From Cylindrotheca closterium (taxonomy: Eukaryota; Bacillariophyta; Bacillariophyceae; Bacillariales; Bacillariaceae): 64,000 bases of DNA. The stretch lies in the NCBI GenBank assembly GCA_933822405.4, contig CAKOGP040000335.1, positions 525,108-589,107 of the forward strand. The letters are read 5' to 3'. Positions 19,707 through 30,536 of the stretch are shown here, piece after piece (position 1 is the stretch's first letter; each line of letters begins with the position of its first letter). The notes beneath the pieces were generated by a model. That model had not been told where the DNA came from and searched no databases. It saw only the letters and a program-made list of their open reading frames with translations. A program made the position numbers and the translations under genes.

Positions 19707-21467
19707 ATGCACACTGACGACATTCCAGTCCCACAACAAGTGTGGGAAGAATCTTGCGGTAGCAGTCGATCTGTGTCAGAAGGGAGCTTGAATGCTTCCA
19801 GTGAACAACTTGCGCTCTCGGGATTTGCCTATCAACTCACTTCCATCATTGGAAGTGACGATGGAAGCATTGCGGATGAAGTTCACGTTCAAGAAGAAGC
19901 CAAGCTCCTCATGAGCTTGAGTTGCTCGTCGCCTGTCAATCACAGCACGCAGAGCAGCAGCAACGGTGGAAGTACTACTACGAACAAAACCAATGCTACG
20001 ACTCCTTCCACTACCACGAACAACAGCAACAACCACTACAACACAACATCCACGGGTCGCATCACACCGTCGAGCGACACTTCGTCGTGCTATAGCAACA
20101 CAAGCTCCAAACGAGACTCCTTTGGCTTTACATGCCCTTCGCTTTCCCTCGAGAACCATTCCCGAGAAGCAGATTGCAACTACCAAAGTCAACAGCCACA
20201 TGATCATCAATCCACTCAAGAACCCTCCTCCTCTTCGTCTTCCTCCCAGTCTTCATTACCATCCGTTCTCCTTGGTCGCTCTTTGAAAATTGACGACAAG
20301 GATGCATTGCGGCTATCGTCCGAAGCGATGGGGAGAAACATTCTTCAATCTTACAAAAAAGCATTGGAATGGAGAATCAAATCCTGGGAACACTCGCTCT
20401 CCAAGATTCTAGTAAGGAAGGAACGGGACCTTGCTGCTACTCTTGATGAAGCAGCAATGCAAGCGCTACTAACATCGGGGGAAGCCAACTTATTGCTGGC
20501 ACTTCAAGTGATGGAAACCAAGTTGAGAGTGATTGATGCTACTACCTCCTTCAAGGTTCTACCACAACGCCTCAACAAAGAACATTTCAATTCTGATAAC
20601 AATTCGGATCAACAACACCCAAGCAAAAAGCAGCGCATTGATGTTAATAGTGCTGCTGCTTCTGCTGGTTTGGAAGAAACCGAGTACGAATATCAAGTGG
20701 CTCATGCCATGACTTTGGAAGGCTGTTTGAACATTCATACTCCCGCTGGCTACTGCAAGATTGAATTGGAAGTCCCAGGAAGCATGACCGGGACCTTTCT
20801 CAGTCATGGTGAGGGAGAAGAGCTGACGGATGTCAGCATGGATGTCAACACTGACATTCTAGCAGCCATGATTGAAAAGAGTAGCCGGAAGGTAATAAGA
20901 GCAGCAGCGGAAGCCTTGCTCAAGGGTGAAGTGGCTGAGGAGGAAGAGCCCAAGAAGGAAGAACAAGTTGCTACTGAAGTTACTGAAGCTGAAGCTGATA
21001 CAGCCAAGGCGATATGTTCACAAGAAGATGGTGCGATGGACCTTCACGAAGAGGAGGTTGTTTCCACCACCCAACCAGAACCCACTACTTCCACTCCCAA
21101 ACGCAAGCACTCGGAGGAACACATGTCTCGCATGGTAGTCATCACTCCAGCAGGTCGTAATTCCTCTTCCTCTCCTTCTTCCTTTGGAGACAGTGATTAC
21201 GAGGACAAACCAGTCTTGTTTTCCTTGCCCGATAGCTTTCCATCTTCGGATGAGGCGGATGGGGACAACTCACCATCCAAACCAAGTTTGCGCATGCTGA
21301 CTCCCAAACCATCACGGGCCAGCAACAAAAAGGCAAAGAGATCAAAACTATCACTCCCTACCGTGGTGACACCGCACAAGACGCAGCATTCAGAAGCGAT
21401 AACGTCTGGAACGGGTCCAACCTTACCACTGCTAGTCGAAGTGGCGTGCGCCATGGTCAAGAAATAG
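19707..21467 (+). CDS. Low-complexity regulatory-type protein of unknown function
   Basis: Single-exon frame of 586 aa. The first 185 residues are Ser/Thr/Asn-rich and disordered. A predicted helical core follows (about 195-290: LSSEAMGRNILQSYKKALEW, then ERDLAATLDEAAMQALLTSG). After a KKQRIDVN basic patch comes a small ordered segment (about 330-400: EYQVAHAMTLEGCLNIHTPA, then GYCKIELEVPGSMTGTFL) which looks like the only compact globular part. The C-terminal 180 residues are acidic then basic (KPSRASNKKAKRSKLSL), with likely nuclear localisation signals. No family is recognised. Nuclear function is inferred from composition only. Confidence 0.75.
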   Translation: MHTDDIPVPQQVWEESCGSSRSVSEGSLNASSEQLALSGFAYQLTSIIGSDDGSIADEVHVQEEAKLLMSLSCSSPVNHSTQSSSNGGSTTTNKTNATTPSTTTNNSNNHYNTTSTGRITPSSDTSSCYSNTSSKRDSFGFTCPSLSLENHSREADCNYQSQQPHDHQSTQEPSSSSSSSQSSLPSVLLGRSLKIDDKDALRLSSEAMGRNILQSYKKALEWRIKSWEHSLSKILVRKERDLAATLDEAAMQALLTSGEANLLLALQVMETKLRVIDATTSFKVLPQRLNKEHFNSDNNSDQQHPSKKQRIDVNSAAASAGLEETEYEYQVAHAMTLEGCLNIHTPAGYCKIELEVPGSMTGTFLSHGEGEELTDVSMDVNTDILAAMIEKSSRKVIRAAAEALLKGEVAEEEEPKKEEQVATEVTEAEADTAKAICSQEDGAMDLHEEEVVSTTQPEPTTSTPKRKHSEEHMSRMVVITPAGRNSSSSPSSFGDSDYEDKPVLFSLPDSFPSSDEADGDNSPSKPSLRMLTPKPSRASNKKAKRSKLSLPTVVTPHKTQHSEAITSGTGPTLPLLVEVACAMVKK

Positions 21468-22177
21468 TTGATTGCAACAAACAACAACAACCAAAAACGT
21501 AGGAGACGTTCATTGTGAAAAAAGTATAAAATATTGGTGGAAAAGAAAAAGAGGATGAATTGCAATATTATTTGGTTCCAGTCTTTCCTACATTCCAGAA
21601 GCAAATCATCCTATTCCAACCAAACCAAAGAAAAAGACTACGAATCCTATCTGCATTCTTAGTAGTAGGTAGGTCGTATGTAAACTGTTAAGCTAGTAAA
21701 TCCTTGTCGCGTCGAGTAACACAACAAATCCTATCATCTACTGTATTGTAGCAATCGTATTTTGATTCATTCTTGGAAAGGGTAAAAAAAGAGTGTTTGG
21801 TGTACTAGTATGGTACCGTACTCTTGGGTCTTGGGGCTCTTGTGACTATGTAGTGTATTTGATCGGAATTCCTGTTATAAAAATGCGAAGGGAATCCTTA
21901 CGGACAAGCTCTTTTGCGCGAAAAAAGGAGCTAATGTTCGGTGTATATTTTCTTATATTCCCGGATCTTGCGGCCAACGACATGATTCATTCCAGCATTT
22001 GAATCTATTACATAGAATTGTTTGAAGATCTCCTCCTCTTTCTTTGAGCAGGTTTCGAACCATTGTCTGAATCTAGTGATTGTCCTTGATGTTGTCGTAA
22101 TAATATTGGTTTACTACCGCACAGTACTTAGTCCTACCGGGTACACGTGGATCTTCCAAAATTGTTCAACCCCAGTG
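21468..22177. other. Intergenic region left of the TIR element
   Basis: AT-rich DNA with a GGTACC site at 21812. No reading frame has protein character. A GGTTTCGAACC string near 22050 resembles a tRNA B-box, but no cloverleaf can be folded around it. Confidence 0.45.
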
Positions 22178-22746
22178 TTTTAACGGTACGTCCGCCACTC
22201 GTCAGACCCTATTATGGCGGAAGACCCAGGTTCTAAAATCACCCACAGACCTAAAATAAAAATTTTCTCCATACAAAAGTCTTAGCTTAGGTCCTTATCT
22301 TACATCCTATTGGGTGGGGTCATCATGATTGTGCTCTAGACATTCACTGCAGTCAAGAAGGTAATTGATGCTTTGGACAGCAATTCAGATCATTGGTTGT
22401 TTTGGTGCCTTATGAGTACAGTGTGACCTGAAATCACTCATGGGCAATCTGAGTTCCGATTAGTAGCTGGATTGTAGCATTCTTTCATGAATTTCAGGCA
22501 CATTTTGTAAGTTGTAAATTTTCAATTTCAGTCCACAACAGTCCTAGTGGCAACTTTTAGAGCTACAGTGCCTTCCCTAAGCATAATGATGACAGCCCCA
22601 CCCAATAGGATACAAGATATGGACCTAAGCTAAGACTTTTGTATGGAGAAAAATTTTATTTTAGGTCTGTGGGTGATTTTAGAAGATGGTCTCCCGCCAA
22701 AATAGTATGAAATGGGCTACTTGAGCGGCGGACGGACCGTTAAAAA
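22178..22746. mobile_element. MITE-like element with long terminal inverted repeats
   Basis: The left arm (about 22178-22326) and right arm (about 22585-22746) are near-perfect inverted copies. Both start TTTTAACGG and contain CGTCCGCC, TTCTAAAATCACCCACAGAC, TTCTCCATACAAAAGTCTTA and CCTATTGGGTGGGG when read inward. The outer 45 bp of the arms have diverged more than the inner 90 bp. About 255 bp of internal DNA has no coding potential. The total of about 570 bp and the lack of a transposase fit a non-autonomous DNA transposon. No convincing target-site duplication is seen, so the exact ends are uncertain. It sits about 290 bp upstream of the serine hydroxymethyltransferase start. Confidence 0.8.
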
Positions 22747-23032
22747 TGTTGGATTGATTGCAATTGATTGATTCATTCGATTCGGTAAATGTGTCTGTCC
22801 GTTGCACACTCTTGATTTTATACAAATTAATTCGAATGAGTCAATCACAGATCCTGACTCAGAACATGTGACCCAATCGTTTGGAGAACGTGCCAAACGG
22901 GCCTGCCTCCAACACCCAATCAGAACTCCGCACGGCTGTCGCACGAAATTGCGCGACGATCCATCCACCCGAAGAAACCCACCCGAACGCAGATTCCCCA
23001 TCACCTCATACACATTTTCATCGCTACAGACA

Positions 23033-24614
23033 ATGACTTCATTTAAAGATTTGGTGCGTATCCCTAATGATGAAAAGAAGCGAAGGAACTGCAGTTCTTT
23101 AGTTGAAACAAATGACGTTCGAAACCTCCAATTTCATTATTTCGTTGCAGCAATTTTAGCTTGATTCGACAGTATCTAACAATGCTTCCGTCTTCTGCCG
23201 TTCCAATTTACAGGAATTCAAGGGACTCGTCGACCTTAAGGACCACGACCCTGAACTTTTCGACTTGATTGAACAGGAAAAGTCTCGTCAATGGCGTTCG
23301 TTGGAATTGATTGCCTCTGAGAACTTTACTTCCAAGGCCGTTATCGACTGTTTGGGATCGGCCTTGACCAACAAATATGCGGAAGGTCTTCCACATGCTC
23401 GTTACTACGGGGGAAATGAAGTTGTCGATCAAGTGGAAGAACTCTGCCAAAAGCGTGCTTTGGAGGCATATGGATTGGACCCTGAAAAGTGGGGCGTCAA
23501 CGTCCAACCATACTCTGGATCTCCAGCCAACTTTGCCGTGTACACTGCCTTGTTGCGACCACACGACCGTATCATGGGATTGGATTTGCCCAGTGGTGGT
23601 CACTTGACTCACGGATTCTACACCTACTCCAAGAAGGAGGGAACCCGTAAGGCCGTCTCTGCCACTTCTGTCTACTTTGAATCCCTTCCATACCGTGTCG
23701 ACCCCGAAACTGGATTGGTCGATTACAAACAATTGGATCGTGATGCCGGACTCTTCAAGCCAGCTCTTATCATTGCTGGTGGATCTGCATACCCACGTGA
23801 CTGGGACTATGCCAAATTCCGTGAAATTGCCGATGCCAACGGTGCCTTGTTGATGATGGATATGGCTCACATTTCTGGATTGGTCGCCACTGGCGAACAA
23901 GCCTCTCCCTTTGATGTCTGCGATGTTGTCACCACCACCACTCACAAGTCCCTTCGTGGACCCCGTGCTGGTATGATCTTCTTCCGCAAGGACGAACGTG
24001 GATTCGAGGGAAGAATCAACCAGGCCGTCTTCCCTGCGCTTCAGGGAGGACCACACGAGCACCAAATTGCCGGTGTTGCCACCCAACTCTTGGAAGTCAT
24101 GACTCCCGAGTTCAAGATCTACTCCCAACAGGTCAAGAAGAACGCCGCCGCACTTGCAGCCAAACTTACTTCTTTGGGATACACCATCGCCTCTGGCGGT
24201 ACCGAAAACCACTTGGTTTTGTGGGATCTCAAGCCCCAAAAGATCACTGGATCCAAATTCGAAAAGGCCTGCGACGCCGTCTGCATTACTTTGAACAAGA
24301 ACTGCGTCCCTGGTGACAGATCTGCTGTTACCCCAGGAGGTGTCCGTATCGGTGCCCCCGCTTTGACCACCCGTAAGATGGTCGAATCCGACTTTGAACA
24401 AGTTGCCACATTCTTGCATGAAGTTTTGGTGGTTGCCTTGAAGCTTCAAGAAAAGTCGGGACCCAAATTGAAGGACTTCGTGGCCCTTCTTGATGGAAAT
24501 GCTGAACTCAAGTCCATCCGTGAGAGAGTGAACAAATTCGTAACCGCTTTCCCTATGCCTGGATTTGACCCCAAGGAAATGAAATACCAAGATCCAATGG
24601 GACCTCCTCATTAA
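23033..24614 (+). CDS. SHMT: Serine hydroxymethyltransferase, cytosolic type
   Basis: Exon 1 (23033-23053) encodes only MTSFKDL. A 160-bp intron (GTGCGT...TTACAG, phase 0) leads to exon 2 (23214-24614), giving 473 aa. It interconverts serine and glycine with tetrahydrofolate using PLP. The hallmarks are present: [33 protein letters not shown], the PLP-lysine block [16 protein letters not shown] (Lys about 252) and the C-terminal [15 protein letters not shown]. There is no targeting sequence, so it is cytosolic. Reading on from exon 1 without splicing meets a stop, which supports the intron. Codon use is strongly biased (TTA, CTA and TCA almost absent), suggesting high expression; this also leaves the antisense strand open for 467 codons, which I treat as a shadow. 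Confidence 0.95.
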
Positions 24615-24693
24615 AATTCCAGCTAATTCAAACTGATAAACTAAATAAATCTGTACATGTGGAAATTATATCTGATCTGATTGATCTGACTTT

Positions 24694-27086
24694 TCAAAGT
24701 TGTTTGGCTTTATCGAGTGGCTCTGACTTTGGAGCTTCGGCGATTTCAGTGTCATCACTACTGGCTTCTTTCCTTTTTGTCAAGTCGATGACGTAGTCCA
24801 TCACATCGGTGTTGCCCCAATAGCTGCCGTGCGCTGTTACTGCCGACAAGTATTCGTTGTCGATCAGGTTTGGTTGAAGCTGAAAGTCTAACCGTCGTTG
24901 CTTTCCAGCCAGCGGAAAGGTCCATGGATCATCCGACTCCACTTCCCCTTCCTTTTTGGCTCGCTTGGCCTCACCACCATTCCGATCATCCATTTGCTTT
25001 AAAAGGATCGAAGCCTGATCTCGAAGTCCCGCCATGAAGATATCCATCGATTTCTTTGTGCTGTCTACACTTCTGCGAATGTCGTCACCAAGCTGCTTTG
25101 CCTTGACGTGGAGCCGAACGCCTTGCCCTTGGGCAGTCAGGTATACGGGCGGTGGTATTTCTGATGTGCCTCTTGGCAGCAGAAGCGGCTCTGTTCAATT
25201 TCGAATTAAACAAAACAAAAAATGGTGAGGGATGGTATTCATAGTCTCTACAAGCGCTGCGTACTATCGCTACATACCTATCCGATACGCCACGACATCA
25301 CTCGGCGAAAATACATTGTGAACAGAATTACATGGCAATGTAAAAGGGGATATCTCGGTGTTTTCACCTGATGCTTCTCGCAATTCGTCAAACACGGGAT
25401 GGGCTCCTCGAAGTGTCAGAAACTGTCCCAGAGGTGATCCCAAGAAGAGAGCAAAGTCTGGCTCGAAGGGAAGACGTCGATCAAGTGCTTTTGGCAGAGA
25501 CGGTCCCCAACTCCCGTAGCTCGCACGATTCTTAACTTCTGTGCTTGCATATTTTTGATATCCTACATCGGATGAGAATCCATCCTTGGAAATATGAACA
25601 CCGTGCTCATTTTTCTTCGCAGTCTGTTCCTCTTTGAGAATGGACAAGAGATCCCAGCAAATAACAGAACCAAGAGAGTGACCAATTAATGAACAATTTC
25701 CTCCCTGTGTGACAAATTCGGGATTGTTCTTCTTGAACATGTCATAGGTAGCTATGATCTGATCCGTAACACACTCTAGAACATCGTAGCAAAAGTTCGG
25801 AGTGAGGTACATCAGAATATCGAATACAACCTGGTTGAATAAGCAAGATTGTGAAGGGTGATAATCAATTGCAAATGTTGAGATTGGCACGCGTCATCGC
25901 AGTCCATTAGAATACATTCAGCTTTACACTCGCACTTACGTCATTGGCAATGTCTCTTAATGCTGGGATCGTAGTCAATGTGGTTGCTTGCAATGACTGC
26001 ATGAGCTCGTTAGAGGATGAATGGATGCGATCGTACCAAATGATAGGCACCACTTCGACTCGGTTCGGAGGAGGTGGTTTCGGCATCCTATGGATTTGTG
26101 GATTGGATAAACATGAGTTATATAGGCATAAAAGCAACGCAATTCAACCAATGTCAGCAGTGTTGTTCGCCTTACCCTTTCTTCTTGGCAGTTTCACAAG
26201 CCTTCTTCCAAGCTTCAATTTGTCGCCTTTGAATTTGTATTCGGAACCTCGTCATTTCATCCTTCATCGACAACACAAATTTCATGTCATCCTTTGCAAA
26301 GAGGGCCTCACCAATACCATGAACTACAAACACAACATGATTCACTGGACCTAGTTCGTCTTCATCGTCCTCTCCTTCAAGTGAATAGGCCCCGTAACCA
26401 CGTTGCAAGTAATATGACTTTGCAAACCAACCGATTGGCACCTTTCTCATCATATATTGTCCACTCTGCTGTACCAGCTCGACTCTGTACTTTCCATCAG
26501 TGAATGGGAGTTGAGTATCGATCGATTTGATTCCCTTTCCATAGGAAGAAGCCGCGTACACTGCATTTTGGTAGAGTTGCTCAACCACCATGGCATCTCC
26601 TTCTTCCATTGGTATCAGAACCGTCTTCTTACTGTCATTTTCATCTTCTGTTTTCATGAACCATGTCGCCGACGTAAGAAACATTTCTGCTCTAATGTAA
26701 TTGTACCGTATCTTTCCCCATGTTGGATCTGCCGTTGCTCTTCCATTCTCGATCACGACTGGATGCTCTAAAAAGTGAAACAAGACATTTGAGCACAAGA
26801 TATGGCAGATTGAAGATTCGAACGGCCTCCTGGGAAGAAGAAAAATCCAACAAAGATGATCCTACCTGGGTCCTTATTGAGTGCTTTGCAATCCACATGT
26901 CGCAGTGGCTGCCATTCATCTGCTTCTTTTTCGCGGCACAGCCTGTTGGATCATCAATCGGACACGAATGAACGAAATAAAAATGGTAAGGACACCCCTA
27001 CTTGGAACATCAATTGTACCTCCTACTGCTTACCATATTCGCGTTGGTACAGCATCGATATCTTCTATTCCGGACCAGTTCACCAT
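24694..27086 (-). CDS. DDHD-domain phospholipase (intracellular PA-PLA1 type), six exons
   Basis: Exons 27034-27086, 26866-26942, 26176-26767, 25940-26087, 25278-25830 and 24694-25190 (phases 2, 1, 2, 0, 1; introns 87-109 bp) give 639 aa. This family hydrolyses phosphatidic acid and related lipids and acts on ER/Golgi or vacuolar membranes. Seen in order: EADEWQPLRHVD and IENGRATADPTW (N-terminal family region), VVHGIGEALF near 192, the lipase elbow LIGHSLGSVICWDLL (Ser about 342), then the DDHD domain with FSPSDVVAYRIEP, RRLDFQL, and AHGSYWGNTDVMDYV. These supply the D, D, H and D that name the domain. Every junction restores a family-conserved segment, so the model is strong; the 17-codon first exon is the least certain part. 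The 3' end faces SHMT across 79 bp. Confidence 0.88.
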
Positions 27087-27218
27087 GAGAGAGATGCGTG
27101 TTTGAGAAATGAATGCACAATGCACCTGCCTCGAATAACATACAGTATATTTCAGTCTTGCTGATTGACCCGTTTGATTCGAAGCCGCATAAATTCAAAC
27201 CAAGTTGGTTTTGGTAAA

Positions 27219-27239
27219 GTACCAGGTACAGTACCGGTA
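27219..27239. promoter_or_regulatory. GTACC/GGTAC palindrome pair upstream of the DDHD gene
   Basis: GTACCAGGTAC and GTACCGGTA lie about 130-155 bp upstream of the minus-strand DDHD gene start. They have the same core as other upstream sites in the window. Confidence 0.4.
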
Positions 27240-27364
27240 GGTAGACAAATAGCATAATATATACAACAAATAGCATACAAATAGTACTTAATTTTTAACA
27301 AGTTATGAATCATGAGATCACCAATGATCCTGTTCTCTCAGGCCACCAGAAACAAACATTTTTC

Positions 27365-28996
27365 TCAGATTACAAGAACAAGCGCAAAAGGAAGAAGAAT
27401 CACACATAGACTTTTGAGCATCGAAGCCGCTGCCGATGCTGCAGTACCTCTATCACCATCCGCCGCCGGTTGTTCAGTGGCAGTAGGAGGCCGTGTCTTT
27501 TTGGCGATTGTAGGTTCTTCAGTTTCTGTGGGGTCGGAGAAAGGTGCATCTGTTGTTGGCATCATTGTTGGTTGATCGACCGGAGAACTTGGGGATGGTG
27601 CAATGGAAGGTATGTCCGTAATGGCTACTGGGGAAAGCGAGGGGGTTCCTGAGGGAGATTCCGAAGGAGCCGCGGATGGCGGTGGCTCTAAGACAAGAAC
27701 GCCAATGATCATTCCAACGTTGCAGAAGTTCCAGTAGTCAGTGGCAAACGTGACAACTGTGTCAATTTGATCCTCGGTGAAAGTGTACGCAGCATTTCCT
27801 TCACCAGGTGCACCGACAAGTTCCGAACCAGTAGTATCACCACATGTTCCTGATGGAACACGGAGGACGTTAATATTGGTTCCTGGGTATTGGAATCGGA
27901 TGGTACCTCTTGCATAAACCGATATCTGATCAAAGGGCTCCGAGTTGTCAGGAAGGGACCAATCGACCACAGCTTCTTCAACAACCAAATTAGCAAGTGC
28001 CGTTGGTAGGTTGGTTGGAACAGGTTCGGTCGGGGAAGGCGTAGGAAAAACAGTGGGGGCTTCTGAAATAGCGGCAGATGGCGAAAGAGATGGGGCTGAC
28101 GATGGTGGCGGCTCAAGCACAAGGACATTGATGATCAATCCAAGGGAACAAAAGTTCCAGTAGTCAGTGGAAAATGTGACAACTGAATCTATTTGACTGT
28201 CATCAAAGGTATACGTCGCAGATCCCACACCAGCTACGCCAATGAGCTCGGATCCGTTTCCATCACAGGAACCAGAAGGATTCCGCATAACGTTGATGGA
28301 AGTGCCCGGGTACTCAAACCTGAGTGTTTCTCCGGCAAACATGGTTATCTGTCCCAAAGGTTGCAGATCACTAGGCAAGGACCAATCGAGCGCAGTTTCG
28401 TCTCCAACAGTGATGGTATCGAGAAGTGGAGGGTCGTCAGCCCGATCAACCTGGCTGGGGGCGACTGAAGTAGATACTGCCGGAACCAGTGTTGTTGGAG
28501 CCCCTGAAGCAACTGAAGGAACCGATGGTGCCGTTGGGGAATCTGAAGCAGCCAATGCTGTTGGAACGACCGAAGCCGGCTCCGCTGGGACAAAGGCGCC
28601 AGTAGGCACCAGAGATGGGGCGTCCGAAGGTACTTCAGATGGCAGTGGCGCCAAGACAAGAACGTTGATGATCATTCCAAAGCCGCAGAAATTCCAGTAA
28701 TCGGCAGCAAACGTGACTACTGTATCAATTTGATCCTCAGTGAAAGTGTATGAGGCAGTTCCTTCACCTGCTGCACCGATCAGTTCTGAATCGGTACTGT
28801 CACACGAACCACCAGTTCGTACAACGTTGATGTTCTCTCCAGGGTATTCAAATTGGATCGAATCTCCAGCGAAGACGGATATCTGTTCATAGGGTTGCAG
28901 ATCGTTAGGTAGCGACCATTGGACCACTGTCGTCGCTCCCAAAGATAGGTCGAGGAGACTGCTGAGGAAGTGAAACAAGAGAACGGATCTAAGCAT
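27365..28996 (-). CDS. Secreted protein with three cupredoxin-like repeats lacking copper ligands
   Basis: Single-exon protein of 543 aa from the ATG at 28996, which opens a signal peptide (MLRSVLLFHFLSSLLDLSLG). An upstream in-frame ATG at 29071 would place 25 extra residues before it and is less likely. Three repeats lie near residues 27-115, 204-300 and 345-440, each (W)SLP...I-(S/T)-(V/M)-(F/Y)-A...F-(E/Q)-YPG...INV-(V/M/L)-R...C...Y-(T)-F...VVTF...DYWNFC-x-x-G-(M/L)-I-I-x-VLV. The layout recalls phytocyanins (GD-x-x-F-x-Y, HNV, C-x-x-GM), but the expected His ligands are replaced (INV, NFC), so blue copper binding is unlikely. Pro/Ser/Thr-rich linkers separate the repeats and a hydrophobic C-terminus suggests GPI or membrane anchoring. 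Probably a cell-surface protein. Confidence 0.8.
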   Translation of the reverse strand: MLRSVLLFHFLSSLLDLSLGATTVVQWSLPNDLQPYEQISVFAGDSIQFEYPGENINVVRTGGSCDSTDSELIGAAGEGTASYTFTEDQIDTVVTFAADYWNFCGFGMIINVLVLAPLPSEVPSDAPSLVPTGAFVPAEPASVVPTALAASDSPTAPSVPSVASGAPTTLVPAVSTSVAPSQVDRADDPPLLDTITVGDETALDWSLPSDLQPLGQITMFAGETLRFEYPGTSINVMRNPSGSCDGNGSELIGVAGVGSATYTFDDSQIDSVVTFSTDYWNFCSLGLIINVLVLEPPPSSAPSLSPSAAISEAPTVFPTPSPTEPVPTNLPTALANLVVEEAVVDWSLPDNSEPFDQISVYARGTIRFQYPGTNINVLRVPSGTCGDTTGSELVGAPGEGNAAYTFTEDQIDTVVTFATDYWNFCNVGMIIGVLVLEPPPSAAPSESPSGTPSLSPVAITDIPSIAPSPSSPVDQPTMMPTTDAPFSDPTETEEPTIAKKTRPPTATEQPAADGDRGTAASAAASMLKSLCVILLPFALVLVI

Positions 28997-29393
28997 TGCG
29001 AAAAATGGTACCAGGCACCATACAAGGACGTTTTCAGTTTGGATCTTGGTTTGAGGCGACAAGTCTCCCAAAATCGCAAGCCGGAAGCTCCAATGCCATC
29101 ACAACGGCACTTCAACACACGTGTCCGATATTCAATATCAGACGGGCTGTGCAAGACAATATGGGGGAGGGGTATATGGACCAGTATGAGGGGAGAAGAA
29201 TTCATGTTTCTCCAAAAGGGAGACCTCTTACTCGCGATTGTGGACCTCGCGATGACATGTTTCTTATCGAATCTTGCCACAAGAACATAAAAATTTGCAT
29301 CCCGACCCATCAGTTTGTTCGGGACGCAGTGAAAAACGCATAACAATTCGAACACAAAGTGGAAGCGACCACCCAACCCTATCCATCAAACCA

Positions 29394-29864
29394 ATGTACC
29401 CGAGAGAAGCAGAAAATGAGATAATAATCGAAACTGGCATTCGCTACCTGAGTTTGGACGACGAAATCACGATAGCATCCAACAGCACTGTATCGTCTTC
29501 TGATGATAGCTGCAGCAGCTCTGAATCTTTGTACGAGCTTGGAATCAGCCGCCTGCTTGCATTTCACCGATCAGGTCGTCGTCATTCAACCGACAGTAAA
29601 ACGATATTTGACCCTGATTGTTCCGAGATTACTGAACAAGAATATAGCACGGAAGAATCTTGTTGCGACACGGACGATGACCTCGATATTCCAAGAACGC
29701 TTGTCACGGAAGAAGCGGACCCATCGGATGCTGAAATTTCTTCAAGAAGCACACGGAGAAAGCTACAAGTAGTAGGAGTTTGTGTTGCAGGGGTATGCGT
29801 TGCTATTCCCAGTTTGTTGTTACTGTTAGACCCGCAACAAGCTGACCGATCAAAACGGCGTTGA
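29394..29864 (+). CDS. Small acidic tail-anchored protein, unknown
   Basis: 156 aa from the ATG at 29394; an open frame extends upstream to 29274 but that part is basic and unlike the rest. The body is very acidic and Ser-rich (TVSSSDDSCSSSESLYELG, DTDDDLDIP). A single membrane segment (VVGVCVAGVCVAIPSLLLLL) lies near the C-terminus and is followed by a short basic tail (ADRSKRR), so a tail-anchored or single-pass topology is expected. No family is recognised. Confidence 0.55.
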   Translation: MYPREAENEIIIETGIRYLSLDDEITIASNSTVSSSDDSCSSSESLYELGISRLLAFHRSGRRHSTDSKTIFDPDCSEITEQEYSTEESCCDTDDDLDIPRTLVTEEADPSDAEISSRSTRRKLQVVGVCVAGVCVAIPSLLLLLDPQQADRSKRR

Positions 29865-30536
29865 ACGCATTGGTTCGTAAAGTGACTAATTTGGCTTTTC
29901 AAGTCACACACGAGGCAAACTGTAAATTAAGTCTACTGTAATTCTAGTGCTCTATTCTTACTTCAATTCAGCTTGTAACTTCACAGTGGGAAGCGTCAAA
30001 CAAAGGCATCGTACCTAGATTGATTCGATACTAGGTTATTCAACTTGTCGAAGGCACTGACTGAGTGAGCTGTTCAAGATAGCTCACTACCTAAAAGCAC
30101 AGCGTATGGTCATCTACTATAGTAGCTAGCGAAGTAGAAAGACGCGGTAGAACTAGGACAACAGGGTGGTGGTTTCAGACGCACAACCTGTAATCGTGCA
30201 TTGGAATGATGGCGGGTCTCATTCTTTGAAGTTTTTCAATACTAGTCATGTTCGTTCCAGACGAATGGGAAACAAGCAACCATACTGTAGCTCTGATTCA
30301 TTTGTTTGCTTTCCGGTGGTACTAAAGTGCATCGCCACAGCATATGGTTTGAATTGGTGAATCTAGCAGCTCCATTATTCAAAAAGGTAGATTCATGTGA
30401 CGTTGGATTGATTCATTAAGATTCTCAATCCTGCATTTAAACAAACAAACGGGTCGCTTTCGAATCCAAGTGACGAATATTGTTTCACTACATGTTGATT
30501 CAACAGTGATTCAACATCCAAACAACGAGATTCCCA
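29865..30536. other. Intergenic region
   Basis: No coding frame of note and no clear repeat. It separates the tail-anchored protein gene from the 3' end of the Cys-rich tandem array. Confidence 0.5.

Noticed and set aside
22045..22062. tRNA B-box-like string (GGTTCGAAACC on the minus strand)
   Set aside because: No T-stem, anticodon arm or acceptor stem can be formed around it.
23208..24611. 467-codon open frame antisense to serine hydroxymethyltransferase
   Set aside because: It is codon-aligned with the sense frame, so its stops would be sense TTA, CTA and TCA, which this strongly biased gene avoids. The protein has no recognisable features.
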